DNA of 17,236 nucleotides, taken from VAZQ01 sp035693615 (GTDB lineage Bacteria > Pseudomonadota > Alphaproteobacteria > Rhizobiales > Xanthobacteraceae). The stretch lies in the NCBI GenBank assembly GCA_035693615.1, contig DASSGH010000128.1:1-17236 (forward strand), read 5' to 3'. The notes under the pieces were generated by a model. The model made no database searches. It was given only the letters and a program-made list of their open reading frames with translations, and was not told the origin of the DNA. Positions 1-6,649 of this stretch are shown in pieces. The stretch's first letter is position 1; each line of letters opens with the position of its first letter. The position numbers and the translations under genes were made by a program.

Positions 1-142
1 CCGGCGTCACATTGAGCGAGTAGCTTTCGATCCGCGTGCGGCAATGCGGGGCCGGGCGCAGCCGGATGATTTGCGGGGCGAGGGCAACCAACCGGTCGTA
101 GCGATAGCGGGTGAGATGATGGAGGCTGGCGAGGATCGACAT
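1..142 (-). CDS. Transglutaminase-family protein, N-terminal fragment (cut by window edge)
   Basis: Only the first 47 codons are inside the window; the gene continues beyond position 1. The start is the ATG at 142-140. An in-frame ATG further up (174) runs into a stop after six codons. The translation contains LHHLTRYRYDR, then PQIIRLRPAPHCRT and SYSLNVTP. This is the beta-strand start of the bacterial transglutaminase N-terminal domain, in which an LHH-T-YRYDR and a RLRPAPHCRT segment are highly typical, notably in the long transglutaminase/DUF2126 proteins. The catalytic Cys-His-Asp core lies outside the window, so activity cannot be judged. It follows the zinc-ribbon metallopeptidase gene in the same direction (106-bp gap). 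That pairing is familiar from ATP-grasp/alpha-E/transglutaminase peptide-modification neighbourhoods. The domain call is confident; length and exact subfamily are unknown. Confidence 0.85.
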   Translation of the reverse strand, partial: MSILASLHHLTRYRYDRLVALAPQIIRLRPAPHCRTRIESYSLNVTP

Positions 143-172
143 ACGCTGCTCGGCTACCGCAAGATCGCTTCC

Positions 173-201
173 ATATTACGCAATTTTCGATGCAATTTTC
201 G
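173..201 (-). promoter_or_regulatory. AT-rich putative promoter region with a 10-bp direct repeat
   Basis: Two identical 10-bp copies of GCAATTTTCG (plus-strand reading) lie at 180-189 and 192-201, a 12-bp period. On the minus strand the motif TAATAT (173-178) follows and would serve as a -10 box about 31 bp before the transglutaminase ATG. No good -35 hexamer is visible at 16-18 bp. The stretch stands out as AT-rich against GC-rich flanks, which supports a promoter role. The repeats could be activator sites or chance. Confidence 0.35.
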
Positions 202-209
202 CGCCGGCC

Positions 210-233
210 GGGCTCGAGGAGGGAAGCGAGCCC
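210..233 (-). terminator. Stem-loop after the zinc-ribbon peptidase gene
   Basis: A perfect 7-bp inverted repeat, GGGCTCG (210-216) and CGAGCCC (227-233), surrounds a 10-base loop. It begins 16 bp beyond the stop codon of the metallopeptidase gene in the direction of its transcription. No T-run follows on the minus strand, so it is not a textbook intrinsic terminator. It could weaken read-through or stabilise the 3' end. Confidence 0.35.
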
Positions 234-248
234 CCAACCGGCGTTCGA

Positions 249-1397
249 TCACGTCGTCGACTGCGGCGAGCCCACCGCCCGCTTGAGGCCGGCGACGATG
301 GCACGGATCGCGTTGTGCTCGGAGTCGCGCGGCCCATCGGCGCTCACCGCGTGGGTGTGATCGTGGATAAAGGTCAGCTTCCAGATCACGGCCGGCGGCA
401 GGACGAACGGGTAAAGATCCGGGTGCCCCATGCTGCGGTTGATGGAATTGACGGCAAAGGTCAGCGGCAGCCAGGCGTCGATGATCCGGTCCATCTCAAC
501 GGTATAAGGATCGAAATCGATTGCCGCTGCAAGACCTGCGCCTTTGGCCACCTTGGGCCGCAGCCGCAGCCCAAACGCGAAGGCGGTTTCGAGCGTGTCG
601 ACCAGGTGGAAATAGTGGGCCCACGTTTCGGCGAAATCCTCCCACGGATGCGCGCTGGCGTAGGCGGTGATGAAACTGTCCGTCCAATCCGCCGGCGGAC
701 CATTGGCGTAATGCCGCTGCAACGCCGCAGCGTAGTCCTCGCGTTCGTCGCCGAACAGCTGACGGAATTCGTCGATCACCGGCGAGTCCTTGATCAAACG
801 ATCCCAGTAGTAATGCGCAATCTCGTGGCGGAAATGGCCGAGCAGCGTCCGATACGGTTCACCCATCGACTTGCGCTGACGTTCGCGCTCGGGAGCGTCG
901 GCCTCCGCCACGTTGAGCGTGATGAGGCCGCCGGCATGGCCGGTCATCACCTGCGCTTGGTCCGCCGCGCCGTCCGCCGGATTCGACAGAAAATCAAAAG
1001 CCAGACCATTGGGATCTTCCGATCTGGTCGTCAGCGGCAGCCGCAAGCGCAACAGCGTGTAAAACAGGCGATGCTTGGCGTATTCGATTTTGCGCCAACG
1101 CACGAGATTTTCCGGATCACCGAGATCGGGGATGGTGCGGTTATGGCGACAGGCGGTGCAAAAGATCTCGGCCTGCTCGGCCGGCACCAGCCAGTTGCAG
1201 ACGTCGTGCTCGGCGTTGGCGCAGAACCGGTAGAGTTCGCCCTCCCCGGCTAGCGCGCGCCAGCCGCCGTCAGCCTCTTCCAATGCAGTGACGACTTCCT
1301 GATGCGGCAAATAGCCCAAGCGCAGGCCGCAGCTTTCGCACTTTGTATTCTCGAAGTAGAGCGGCTGACCGCAATTTTGGCATTCAAAAAGCTTCAT
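249..1397 (-). CDS. Zinc-ribbon putative zinc metallopeptidase (COG4307-type)
   Basis: 382 residues, starting at the ATG at 1397-1395 because the product then begins MKLFECQNCGQPLYFENTKC. An upstream in-frame extension is possible but has no family support. The N-terminus is a zinc ribbon (C6, C9, C20, C23). A second cysteine set (C59, C67, C80, C83, the last pair as CTAC) probably forms another metal site. The rest is a zincin-like peptidase domain with the metal/catalytic motif HEIAH (191-195) inside HFRHEIAHYYWDRL, followed by a helical domain rich in aromatics. Length and motif order match the family annotated as putative zinc-binding peptidase. There is no signal peptide, so it is probably cytoplasmic. 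It lies 29 bp downstream of the monooxygenase gene and upstream of the transglutaminase gene. No strong Shine-Dalgarno precedes the ATG. The substrate is unknown. Confidence 0.9.
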   Translation of the reverse strand: MKLFECQNCGQPLYFENTKCESCGLRLGYLPHQEVVTALEEADGGWRALAGEGELYRFCANAEHDVCNWLVPAEQAEIFCTACRHNRTIPDLGDPENLVRWRKIEYAKHRLFYTLLRLRLPLTTRSEDPNGLAFDFLSNPADGAADQAQVMTGHAGGLITLNVAEADAPERERQRKSMGEPYRTLLGHFRHEIAHYYWDRLIKDSPVIDEFRQLFGDEREDYAAALQRHYANGPPADWTDSFITAYASAHPWEDFAETWAHYFHLVDTLETAFAFGLRLRPKVAKGAGLAAAIDFDPYTVEMDRIIDAWLPLTFAVNSINRSMGHPDLYPFVLPPAVIWKLTFIHDHTHAVSADGPRDSEHNAIRAIVAGLKRAVGSPQSTT

Positions 1398-1426
1398 GGT
1401 CGGATCGCGGACCGCTGCCGTCGTTA

Positions 1427-2941
1427 TCAGAGGGCTGAAGACTGGCGGACGAGGGTCAAGGCGGCATCCGTCATGCGCGGTGCCGCGTCCGGCGGGCGAT
1501 AGTGGTAGCTCGCCATCAAATCCTCGACCAGCGTGTTGAACTCGGTCCAATCCGTCTCGCGATAGGAATGGTTGCGGATAATGAAAGCGGCGCCCGCGTA
1601 GAACTTTTCATACTGCAGGTGGCGGCCGGCGAACTCGGAGCCGACCATGTCCCAGGCGAGCTTAAACAGCTTCATGCGGGTAACGGCGTCCGCCTGCGGC
1701 GTCTGCCAATAGGTCGAGAACTGCTTCGCAAGCTGCGGGTCGTCCAGGACCGAGATGTCGGCGGGCATTTGGAACACGCCGCCGCCGCAGAGCTCACGCA
1801 GCTCGTCGACGAATCGGCTGTAGTTCTGCGTGCACCAGTCGAGCCCCGCATACATGAAGCGCCGATTGAAGCAGACATAACCCTCGGGCCAAGGTTCGAA
1901 GGCGTTGATCTGCCCGTGCACCAGGCCGCCGATCGTGCTCTCGACCGCCGCCATCTTGCCCAGGGTTTCCCGTACGGCGGGAACCTGATCGGCGCCGGTC
2001 GCCTGCGCAACCTTGCTGCACAGGCCGAGCAGCAGGCGCATCTTCGACCAGTAGCGCACGTTCGACTGATGATTTCCGAAGCAGTGGCTCGGGGTCTTGA
2101 TGTAGATGTCGCGCGAGAGCAGGGCGTCATCGTGGACGAACACCTTCTCCCAGGGCACCTTGACGTCGTCGCACAGCACCATGCTATCGCTCTCGTCGTA
2201 GCGCCAGGCGAGAGGAGAATCGAATTCCGAGCTAGCACCGAGCGCCGCCGGCTTACGCGACCAAAGCGAAAGGCCGGCGGCATTGCAAGGCACCGCGCAA
2301 GTGATCGCTTCTTTCTTCTGGTCAGGGGCAAGGGGAATCACGTTGCCAATCCAGATCTCGTTGGCATAGACCGCGCCGGTCGCCAGCATCTTCATGCCCG
2401 AGATCACCACGCCGTCGTCGTCCTCGCGCACCACCCGCAGCGTCGGAACCGGAATATTCAGCCGGTGATAGAATTCGGGATTGCGCGCCGCCTGCGGCGG
2501 CACCACCGCGTAGACGACGTAAACGTCGTTGTCGCGCAGATGATGATAGTAACGAACAAGATTATCGGCATGGGCGCAAGGCGCCGGCAGCGCGTCGGGT
2601 TTGATCGCCATGCCGGTGACGAAGGACGCGACGTGGTCGGGCGAGCGTCCGAACATGCCGAAGGTGGCGTCGGCGATCCGGCGGTGCCCGACCATGCGCC
2701 GCTGCAAGTGCTCGCGCGTGCGCGGGCGCAGGAAATAGATCGAGTGGCGGCCGCCGTCTTCCTCATAGGTGAGGATTTCACGGTTGGCCGGATCCGCCTT
2801 CATGTCGTAAAGCGTGGCCACCGTCGCGGCGGCGTTGCGAAAGGCGGGATGACGGGTGACGTCGTCGACGCGCTCGCTGCCGATAAAGACGACGCGGCCG
2901 TCGCGCAGCGATTCTAGGTGCTCCTTGCCCGTGCGCAGCAT
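1427..2941 (-). CDS. 4-hydroxyphenylacetate 3-monooxygenase (HpaB)-family oxygenase
   Basis: 504 residues, the usual length for HpaB-type FADH2-dependent monooxygenases, which hydroxylate phenolic rings using reduced flavin from a separate reductase. The start is ATG 2941-2939 with a strong GGAAGGAG eight bases upstream. Family features seen include REHLQRRM and MFGRSPDHV (76-104, N-terminal HpaB domain), YYHHLRDNDVY and VPPQAAR (131-153), and SGMKMLATGA (181-190, flavin/beta-domain region). Also present are FDSPLAWRYDESDSMVLCDD (240-259), VPWEKVFVHDD (262-272) and NHQSNVRYWSK (290-300) of the C-terminal acyl-CoA-dehydrogenase-like helical bundle. No HpaC-like flavin reductase gene is in the window. 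It is transcribed divergently from the maleate-isomerase-like gene across a 156-bp regulatory gap. The enzyme family is clear; the phenolic substrate is not, and some members act on chlorophenols, anthranilate-like or pyrrole substrates. Confidence 0.9.
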   Translation of the reverse strand: MLRTGKEHLESLRDGRVVFIGSERVDDVTRHPAFRNAAATVATLYDMKADPANREILTYEEDGGRHSIYFLRPRTREHLQRRMVGHRRIADATFGMFGRSPDHVASFVTGMAIKPDALPAPCAHADNLVRYYHHLRDNDVYVVYAVVPPQAARNPEFYHRLNIPVPTLRVVREDDDGVVISGMKMLATGAVYANEIWIGNVIPLAPDQKKEAITCAVPCNAAGLSLWSRKPAALGASSEFDSPLAWRYDESDSMVLCDDVKVPWEKVFVHDDALLSRDIYIKTPSHCFGNHQSNVRYWSKMRLLLGLCSKVAQATGADQVPAVRETLGKMAAVESTIGGLVHGQINAFEPWPEGYVCFNRRFMYAGLDWCTQNYSRFVDELRELCGGGVFQMPADISVLDDPQLAKQFSTYWQTPQADAVTRMKLFKLAWDMVGSEFAGRHLQYEKFYAGAAFIIRNHSYRETDWTEFNTLVEDLMASYHYRPPDAAPRMTDAALTLVRQSSAL

Positions 2942-2965
2942 CGTCCACTCCTTCCCAGGGTCAGA

Positions 2966-2974
2966 ATTCTAGCA
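2966..2974 (-). promoter_or_regulatory. Extended -10 promoter element for the HpaB-like gene
   Basis: On the minus strand the sequence reads TGC then TAGAAT (TAGAAT at 2971-2966), one mismatch from the sigma70 -10 consensus and with the TGn of an extended -10. It ends 24 bp before the ATG, giving a leader of roughly 18 bases. No clear -35 hexamer is found 16-18 bp upstream, as is common for extended -10 promoters. Confidence 0.45.
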
Positions 2975-2991
2975 TGCCGCAGGAGGGCATG
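2973..2991. promoter_or_regulatory. Inverted repeat overlapping the HpaB-like promoter (candidate operator)
   Basis: CATGCC (2973-2978) and GGCATG (2986-2991) form a perfect 6-bp dyad with a 7-bp spacer. The dyad abuts the extended -10 of the HpaB-like gene, so a bound protein would block RNA polymerase. No regulator is assigned. Confidence 0.35.
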
Positions 2992-3043
2992 GAGCGGCCC
3001 GCGCCCCTGGCGCTCCCCTCCCCTGCGGCGGCGAGCAAAAGCC

Positions 3044-3068
3044 CACAAGACATCACCATTGTCTTTTG
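3044..3068. promoter_or_regulatory. Inverted repeat upstream of the maleate-isomerase-like gene (candidate operator)
   Basis: CACAAGACA (3044-3052) and TGTCTTTTG (3060-3068) pair in 8 of 9 positions around a 7-bp spacer; the inner six pairs are perfect. It lies 29-53 bp before the ATG at 3098, in an island of lower GC content. The form suits a dimeric GntR/FCD, MarR or similar repressor, but which one cannot be told. Confidence 0.4.
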
Positions 3069-3097
3069 CCAGCGATCTGCGGCAAGTTTCCCGTCCC

Positions 3098-3841
3098 ATG
3101 ACCGACGCGCTCGGCTTCCGCAGGAAATTCGGCGTGATCGCCCCCTCGACCAACACCTCCGTGCAGCCGGAGTTCGAAGCCATGCGCCCGCGCGGCGTCA
3201 CCAATCACTTCGGGCGCATTCATATCCCCAACGATCCGATCCGGGACGACGCCGACTTCAGCCAGCTGATGGACAACATCCGCGCGCAGATGTTTCGAGC
3301 AGTCGACGAGGTCATGACGTGCGAGCCCGACTACCTGATCATGGGCATGTCCTCGGAGACGTTCTGGGACGGCCTCGAGGGCAGCAAGAAGCTGCAGCAG
3401 CGGGTGGAAGCACGGGCGGGCGTCAATGTATCGATGGGCTCGGATGCGGCGCGGGCGGCGCTGCAGCGCTACGGCGCCAAGCGGATCGGCGTCATCACAC
3501 CGTACATGCCTATCGGCGATGCCCAGGTGCGCCGGTTCTTCGACGATTGCGGCTTCGAGGTGGTGCGCCTCAAAGGCCTCAAATGCGCAAGCCCCGTGCT
3601 GATTGCGCATGTGCCGGAGCGCGAGCTGCGCGACGCCATACTGGAAGTGAACGGATCGGATGTCGACGCCGTCATCCAGGTCGGCACGAATCTCGCCATG
3701 GCGCGGCTTGCCGGAATCGCCGAGTTCTGGCTCGACAAACCGGTGCTCGCCATCAACACCTGCATTTATTGGTGGTCGCTGCGCCAGAACGGGATTGACG
3801 ACAGGATCGAGGGTTTCGGCTCGCTGCTGCTGGAGCATTGA
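3098..3841 (+). CDS. Maleate isomerase / arylmalonate decarboxylase-family protein (Asp/Glu racemase superfamily)
   Basis: 247 residues, the family's normal length, from ATG 3098; earlier in-frame codons would add a low-complexity Arg/Pro leader and are rejected. The N-terminus has FGVIAPSTNTSVQPEF (11-26), the dianion-binding loop of maleate cis-trans isomerases. Then come YLIMGMSSETFWDG (79-92), VSMGSDAARAALQRYGAKRIG (start at 111), TPYMPIGD (134-141), VIQVGTNLAMARL (192-204) and KPVLAINTCIYWW (214-226). The family normally uses one or two cysteines: AMDase has Gly74/Cys188, isomerases and racemases two Cys. Aligned by eye, both positions are glycine here (G83 and G196), so ordinary cysteine chemistry is doubtful. 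C222 lies elsewhere, in the strand after the second site. It is the only plus-strand gene in the window, divergent from the HpaB-like gene, and may act on a dicarboxylic or malonate-type intermediate. Superfamily sure; reaction open. Confidence 0.85.
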   Translation: MTDALGFRRKFGVIAPSTNTSVQPEFEAMRPRGVTNHFGRIHIPNDPIRDDADFSQLMDNIRAQMFRAVDEVMTCEPDYLIMGMSSETFWDGLEGSKKLQQRVEARAGVNVSMGSDAARAALQRYGAKRIGVITPYMPIGDAQVRRFFDDCGFEVVRLKGLKCASPVLIAHVPERELRDAILEVNGSDVDAVIQVGTNLAMARLAGIAEFWLDKPVLAINTCIYWWSLRQNGIDDRIEGFGSLLLEH

Positions 3842-3858
3842 TTCTCGCGCCATGAGGA

Positions 3859-3874
3859 GCGCGGCGCGCCGCGC
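3859..3874. terminator. 16-bp perfect GC palindrome between convergent genes
   Basis: GCGCGGCGCGCCGCGC is its own reverse complement and sits 17 bp after the plus-strand stop (3841) and 19 bp before the minus-strand stop (3894). A stem here could act on both transcripts. There is no T-run on either side, and in GC-rich DNA such a palindrome may be chance. Confidence 0.35.
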
Positions 3875-3893
3875 GTGACGCCCTCCGCGCTGC

Positions 3894-5072
3894 TCACGTT
3901 TCAGGAGCGAATTGACCGATCAAATTCGGCTTCTCGTCCTGGAACTGGATGATGTAGACCGGCTTGAGCGCGTCTCCGTTCGATCCGAATGAGATCGCGC
4001 CCTCGAGCGCCGGAAAGTCCTTCATCTTGCGCAACTCGTCCTTGATCGCCGTGCGCTCGGCCGCGAGCTTGGACGGGTCGCCGGTGATCTGGGCCTGCTT
4101 CATTGCGTTGGCGTAAAATAGGACGATGTCGTACGCCGCCGCATCGAACTGAGCCGCGTTGGTGCGGTCGAGACCGGCGGCCTTGGCCCGTTTGGCGAAC
4201 TCGGCCTGGAACGCCTTCGTGCGATCGTTGAGGTCGGCATAAAACGTCGTCGGGATGGTAGTGCCATCCCCCGCCTTGCCCATCTGCCGGCCGAGCTCGG
4301 GATCGGCGATGGTGGACCCGGCGACCAGGCGACCCTTGTGGCCTTGCCGCCGCAGCTCCTGTGCCAGGCGTATTGCCGGCTCCGGGCCCGAGCCGACCCC
4401 GATCAAATCGGTCGGCTGGGCGACGAGCTGCGAGACCTGAGCCGAGAAATCGAAGGCTTGGCTCTGGAAGGTGACGCTGAGCTTCACGTCGGTCCCGGTC
4501 TTTTTCATGATTCCCGGCAACACGTTCTCGCCCATCACCTTCGAGATCACGTCGTCGGTGGCGTAGGCGATGGCTCCGGTCGCGATCGCAAGATTCTTCT
4601 GCTTGAGCGCGCGCATCACGCGCTCGAACATGTAGCCCTCATCCGACGTGTTGCGGAAGGCGTATTGGAACGGCTCGGCCAATTTCGGTGCCGACGATGC
4701 CATGGACATCGAAACGACCCCTGCCCGGTCGGCGGCCGGGAAAACCACGCGGCATTCGCTGGAGCTGAACGGGCCAATGATGGCCAACACCTTGTCGTCG
4801 TCGGCAAGCTTGCGTACGCCGACCACGGCCTGGTCGGGCTTGCCCGCGGTATCAAAGCCGACGATGCGCAGCCGCTTGCCGGAGATGCCGCCGGCGGCAT
4901 TGATCTCGTCGACGGCGATCTGGGCGGCGATCTCGTTCGTCTTCGAGAACGTCGCGAACGGCCCTGCTCCGGAGGGCAGATAACCGAGCGCAAGGTCCTG
5001 CCCGCTGGCGCTGCCGGCCCAGAGAGCGGCCACCGCCGCCGCCACCACGGCGGCCATCGATCTCGTCTGCAT
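3894..5072 (-). CDS. Branched-chain amino acid-type ABC transporter substrate-binding protein
   Basis: 392 residues from ATG 5072-5070, preceded by GGGAGAAGG. The N-terminus is a Sec signal peptide: MQTRSMAAVVAAAVAALWAG, with likely cleavage near SASG/QD. The mature protein begins LALGYLPSGAGPFATF and continues with AAQIAVDEINAAGG, the periplasmic-binding-protein type I (Peripla_BP_6/LivK) opening. Then follow AIIGPFSSSECRVVFPAADR (the ligand-contact serine segment), SDEGYMFERVMRAL and GVGSGPEPAIRLAQELRRQG. The C-terminus ends in GAISFGSNGDALKPVYIIQF, typical of the family. Proteins like this bind branched-chain or aromatic amino acids, amides, urea or aromatic acids, and the sequence does not settle which. 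It is last in the operon, 37 bp after livF, and the catabolic neighbours suggest an organic or aromatic acid. Confidence 0.93.
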   Translation of the reverse strand: MQTRSMAAVVAAAVAALWAGSASGQDLALGYLPSGAGPFATFSKTNEIAAQIAVDEINAAGGISGKRLRIVGFDTAGKPDQAVVGVRKLADDDKVLAIIGPFSSSECRVVFPAADRAGVVSMSMASSAPKLAEPFQYAFRNTSDEGYMFERVMRALKQKNLAIATGAIAYATDDVISKVMGENVLPGIMKKTGTDVKLSVTFQSQAFDFSAQVSQLVAQPTDLIGVGSGPEPAIRLAQELRRQGHKGRLVAGSTIADPELGRQMGKAGDGTTIPTTFYADLNDRTKAFQAEFAKRAKAAGLDRTNAAQFDAAAYDIVLFYANAMKQAQITGDPSKLAAERTAIKDELRKMKDFPALEGAISFGSNGDALKPVYIIQFQDEKPNLIGQFAPET

Positions 5073-5109
5073 CGTCCTTCTCCCTTGTTCCACCGCTTCG
5101 ATCCTGCGC

Positions 5110-5865
5110 TCAGTTTGCCGAGGTCGCATGCTGGCCGCTGCGCCGCTCCGCCGTGCAGCCGCGGCCGAGATAGGCAGCCTGCAGCGCGTGATCGGCGACA
5201 ATGCGCTCGGACGCGCCTTCCATGACGACCCGTCCGAGTTCAAGCACATAGCCTCGCCCGGCGAGCTCGAGCGCGCGTTGGGTGTTCTGCTCGACCAGCA
5301 AGATGCTCTGCCCGTTCTCCCGATTGAGCCTGCGAATGAGGGCGAACACCTCATTCGACAGCTTCGGGCTCAGGCCGAGCGAAGGCTCGTCGAGCATCAT
5401 GAGCCGCGGGCGGGCGAGCAGCCCTCGCCCGATCGCGAGCATCTGCTGTTCGCCTCCCGACAGCACCGAGGCCGGGTGGTGCCGGCGCGCCGCGAGATGC
5501 GGAAAACGATCATAGATGTCGGCGATTTCGGCGGCGACCGTGCGGTGATCGCGCCGGTGGAACGCACCCATCAGCAAATTTTCCTGGATGGTGAGGGTCA
5601 TCACGATGCGGCGGCCCTCCGGCACCAGAATGAGGCCGTCGCGCACGCGCGCGCTGGTCGGCCAGCGGGTGATGTCGCGGCCGCCGAAGAGGACGGCTCC
5701 GCCGCACGGCCTGGTCAGCCCCAGCAGGGCACGCAACAGCGACGACTTGCCAGCGCCGTTGGCCCCAAGCACCGCCACCACCTCGCCCTCGGCCAGCGTC
5801 AGCGAGACGCCGCGGACCGCGTACACGCGGCCGTAGCGGACTTCGAGCTCATGCACTGCGAGCAC
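5110..5865 (-). CDS. livF: High-affinity branched-chain-type ABC transporter ATP-binding protein LivF
   Basis: 251 residues. The start is taken as GTG 5865-5863, which gives MLAVHELEVRYGRV and has GGAG (inside the end of livG) seven bases upstream. A longer reading frame is only the livG shadow. It overlaps the livG 3' end by 17 bp, so translation is probably coupled. Walker A is GANGAGKS (34-41), the signature is LSGGEQQ (135-141), Walker B is RLMMLDE (154-160), and the switch region is ILLVEQN. The segment VPEGRRIVMTLTIQENL and the short C-terminus are typical of LivF rather than LivG. It hydrolyses ATP at the cytoplasmic face together with LivG to drive uptake by LivHM. The C-terminal tail after AAYLGRG is slightly extended and polar. 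Confidence 0.94.
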   Translation of the reverse strand: MLAVHELEVRYGRVYAVRGVSLTLAEGEVVAVLGANGAGKSSLLRALLGLTRPCGGAVLFGGRDITRWPTSARVRDGLILVPEGRRIVMTLTIQENLLMGAFHRRDHRTVAAEIADIYDRFPHLAARRHHPASVLSGGEQQMLAIGRGLLARPRLMMLDEPSLGLSPKLSNEVFALIRRLNRENGQSILLVEQNTQRALELAGRGYVLELGRVVMEGASERIVADHALQAAYLGRGCTAERRSGQHATSAN

Positions 5866-6649
5866 TGTGACGCTCCATTGGCTGGGCCACCGGCGCGCCG
5901 AGATAGATCTCCTGCACCAGCGGATCGCGACGAATGTCCTCGGGGCTGCCCTCGGCGATCTTACGCCCGAAATCAAGCACGATCACGTCCTCGCACAGCG
6001 CACCGACGAAATGCATGTCGTGCTCGACGACCAGCACGGTGAGGCCACCGATGCAGATTTTCTCCAACTGGGCCTGCAGCGCCTCGGTTTCTGTCGGATT
6101 GAGACCGGCGGCGGGTTCGTCGAGCAACAGCAGCCGCGGCTGCGCCATGAGCGCGCGCACCAGCTCGATGCGCTTTTGGACCCCGTACGGGAGATTGCCC
6201 ACCGTGGAGCGCTCGTACTCGATCAGTCCGGCATCGACGAGCGCCGCGCGCGCCCCTTCGCGCCAGCGGTTGCGCGGAACAAGATTGACCGGCTGCAGTA
6301 CGCCGCGTACGCCGCGGTTGCGGCAGTGCTGCCCGACCATGACGTTTTCCAGCGTGCTCAGGTGCGGCATCAGCCGGATGTTCTGGAAGCTGCGGGCAAT
6401 GCCATGGCCGATGCGCAAGTGCGAGGGCGTGGCGGTGATATCGACGCCGTCGAGCAGGATGCGGCCGGCGTCGACCGGGAAGACGCCGGTGATCAGGTTG
6501 AAAACGGTCGTCTTGCCGGCCCCGTTGGGGCCGATCAGCGCCGTGCGGACGCCGCGCCTGACGGCAAGGTTCAAATCCTCTACCACGCGCAAGCCGCCGA
6601 AATGCTTGCTAACGGACTCGAGGCGCAGGATGGGATCGGTCGCGCTCAC
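5849..6649 (-). CDS. livG: Branched-chain-type ABC transporter ATP-binding protein LivG
   Basis: 266 residues starting at GTG 6649-6647, which overlaps the livM stop as GTGA. This gives the natural N-terminus MSATDPILRLESVSKHFGGL; the open frame upstream is a livM shadow. Walker A is GPNGAGKT (40-47), the Q-loop segment is ARSFQNIRLM (85-94), and the signature-like motif is LPYGVQKR (153-160), the usual LivG variant of LSGGQ. Walker B is RLLLLDE (172-178), and VLVVEHDMHFV is the H-loop. The longer insertion between Q-loop and signature (residues 105-135) is typical of LivG. It forms the ATPase pair with LivF. Confidence 0.94.
   Translation of the reverse strand: MSATDPILRLESVSKHFGGLRVVEDLNLAVRRGVRTALIGPNGAGKTTVFNLITGVFPVDAGRILLDGVDITATPSHLRIGHGIARSFQNIRLMPHLSTLENVMVGQHCRNRGVRGVLQPVNLVPRNRWREGARAALVDAGLIEYERSTVGNLPYGVQKRIELVRALMAQPRLLLLDEPAAGLNPTETEALQAQLEKICIGGLTVLVVEHDMHFVGALCEDVIVLDFGRKIAEGSPEDIRRDPLVQEIYLGAPVAQPMERHSARSA

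Noticed and set aside
44..286. An 80-codon plus-strand frame at the left end
   Set aside because: It is opposite the transglutaminase N-terminus and its promoter region, and the translation is Arg/Gly/Ala-rich with no motif.
315..1253. A 312-codon plus-strand frame opposite the zinc-ribbon peptidase
   Set aside because: Antisense shadow of a gene with clear zinc ribbon and HEIAH motifs.
1502..2917. A 471-codon open frame on the plus strand opposite the HpaB-like gene
   Set aside because: The opposite strand encodes a full-length, motif-complete monooxygenase. The plus-strand translation has no recognisable domain.
3098..3841. C222 as the catalytic cysteine of the maleate isomerase-like protein
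   Set aside because: In a near gap-free alignment by eye the catalytic Cys position falls on G196, about 26 residues earlier, so C222 belongs to a later strand. A structural model could overturn this.
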